Assembly (NCBI GenBank): GCA_009785045.1 | Contig: WQXC01000103.1 | Location: 1-5,463, forward strand | DNA: 5,463 bases | Origin: Treponema sp. | GTDB taxonomy: Bacteria > Spirochaetota > Spirochaetia > Treponematales > Breznakiellaceae | Reading direction: 5' to 3' | In this document: in pieces, positions 4,841-5,463 of the stretch | How positions within the stretch are numbered: the first letter of the stretch is position 1 | Layout: each line of letters begins with the position of its first letter | The notes under the pieces: generated by a model | What the model saw: only the letters and a program-made list of their open reading frames with translations | Databases searched by the model: none | What the model was told of the DNA's origin: nothing | Translations under genes and position numbers: made by a program

Positions 4841-5463
4841 ATGGCAGATTACAAGAAACCTGACTACTGGCAGCAGAAAGCGCGCAAGGAAGGATATCCT
4901 GCCCGCTCGGTTTATAAACTTAAAGAAATAGACGAAAAGTTCGCTCTTTTTAAACCAACGGCTCAAAAAACCGCATCTGCGGTTTTCCGCGTATTGGACA
5001 TTGGCGCCGCTCCCGGAAGCTGGAGCCTTTATGTATTGCGTAAATTTGCCGGAAAAAGCTTCCTTGCCGCAGCCGATCTTTCGCCTTTATCCCGCGAGTT
5101 CGATAACGGGCTGTTTAATGGCGATAATTTTTTCTTTATTCAGGGCGATGTCACTGCTGTAGAAGTCCGCGATGTGCTTTTATCCAAAGGTCCCTATAAT
5201 GTCATAATAAGCGATGTTGCTCCAAATACAACAGGTAACCACATGGTAGACTCCGCCCGTTCGCTCGAACTCGCGGAAACAGTCATAACCTATGCCGAAA
5301 GCGCACTTGCTCCCGGCGGCAGTCTTGCGGTTAAAGTTTTTCAGGGCAGCGGCATAGACGCTGTCTTAAAACGCATGAAAACGCTTTTTACAACAGCCAA
5401 AAGTTTCAAACCGGAAGCCTGCCGCGGCGAATCGGTGGAAACATACTTTGTGGGAATAAGTAA
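4841..5463 (+). CDS. rlmE: RlmE (FtsJ/RrmJ) 23S rRNA 2'-O-ribose methyltransferase, 3' end cut by window
   Basis: The first 207 codons (plus two bases) of a gene are visible. It is open to the right edge, and the TAA at 5461-5463 is out of frame. The enzyme uses S-adenosylmethionine to methylate the ribose of the A-loop uridine (U2552 in E. coli) of 23S rRNA, a late 50S assembly step. The SAM-binding motif is DIGAAPGSWS (53-62). The family's K-D-K-E catalytic tetrad is complete: K26 (VYKLKEID), D125 (IISDVAPN), K165 (VKVFQGSG) and E200 (SVETYFVG). By comparison with the 209-aa E. coli protein from memory, the N-terminus is about 12 residues shorter, the loop between K26 and the SAM motif is about 8 residues longer, and only a few C-terminal residues are missing. 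ATG 4841 fits the family N-terminus (DYWQQKARKEGYPARS), has no Shine-Dalgarno, and follows a TATAAT by 7 nt. Confidence 0.96.
   Translation, partial: MADYKKPDYWQQKARKEGYPARSVYKLKEIDEKFALFKPTAQKTASAVFRVLDIGAAPGSWSLYVLRKFAGKSFLAAADLSPLSREFDNGLFNGDNFFFIQGDVTAVEVRDVLLSKGPYNVIISDVAPNTTGNHMVDSARSLELAETVITYAESALAPGGSLAVKVFQGSGIDAVLKRMKTLFTTAKSFKPEACRGESVETYFVGIS
4967..4986 (+). repeat. Perfect inverted repeat inside rlmE
   Basis: AAAACCGCA (4967-4975) and TGCGGTTTT (4978-4986) are exact reverse complements separated by TC, giving 9-bp arms. In RNA the realistic fold is CCGC-AUCU-GCGG with A/U flanks, ending in UUUU. It occupies codons 43-49, inside the segment where this protein seems about 8 residues longer than E. 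coli RlmE. It could be a short inserted palindrome, a weak attenuator, or chance. Confidence 0.65.

Noticed and set aside
4440..4991. 12-bp exact repeat CGGTTTTCCGCG at 4440-4451 and 4980-4991
   Set aside because: About one 12-bp match is expected by chance in a window this size, and the first copy encodes part of the conserved RRGKPAIH motif of the prenyl synthase.
1..5463. tRNA, rRNA, riboswitch, CRISPR, transposase or integration site
   Set aside because: Gaps between genes are at most about 50 nt and hold no such structure, and no coding frame resembles a transposase, integrase or Cas protein.

Overview
This is a compact bacterial segment with six protein-coding regions (two cut by the window edges) and no RNA genes, mobile elements or CRISPR. 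The suite of a LysM/M23 peptidoglycan endopeptidase, a DUF151 'bifunctional nuclease' with a UVR tail, a trans-polyprenyl diphosphate synthase and an RlmE-type rRNA methyltransferase suggests a spirochaete, most likely a Treponema relative. That placement rests on protein character and gene company as I remember them, not on a search.

Layout. 1-198 (+) is the 3' end of an unrecognised gene. 247-2076 (+) encodes a 609-aa two-pass membrane protein. It has a large extracytoplasmic, Cache-like region and a cytoplasmic tail with an acidic tandem duplication and four copies of a GLLxxAS motif. I see no kinase, cyclase or chemotaxis output domain in it. The left (+) block meets the right (-) block tail to tail at about 2076/2112, where a 16-17 bp direct repeat occurs three times across both stop codons. 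The minus-strand cluster reads polyprenyl synthase (4820-3720), then DUF151 nuclease (3710-3150), then M23 peptidase (3098-2112). Genes one and two are 9 nt apart, and the stop codon of the first lies inside the Shine-Dalgarno of the second. Genes two and three are 51 nt apart. Divergent from the synthase, with only 20 bp between the start codons, rlmE begins at 4841 and runs off the right edge a few codons short of its expected end.

How the genes fit together. The synthase supplies allylic prenyl diphosphates (lipid carrier or quinone side chains). The peptidase trims the periplasmic cell wall. RlmE modifies the ribosomal A-loop. The DUF151 protein is a presumed nuclease or regulator. This is mostly housekeeping rather than an obvious new defence or biosynthetic system.

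The least ordinary signals are regulatory and structural. A palindromic ATTATAAT (4826-4833) can serve as a -10 box for both divergent genes. Genes with their own -10-like box carry it 3-7 nt before the start codon with no well-placed Shine-Dalgarno, which suggests leaderless mRNAs. The repeat-bearing tail of the 609-aa protein looks like a multivalent docking region. A perfect small palindrome sits in what seems to be an in-frame insertion in rlmE.
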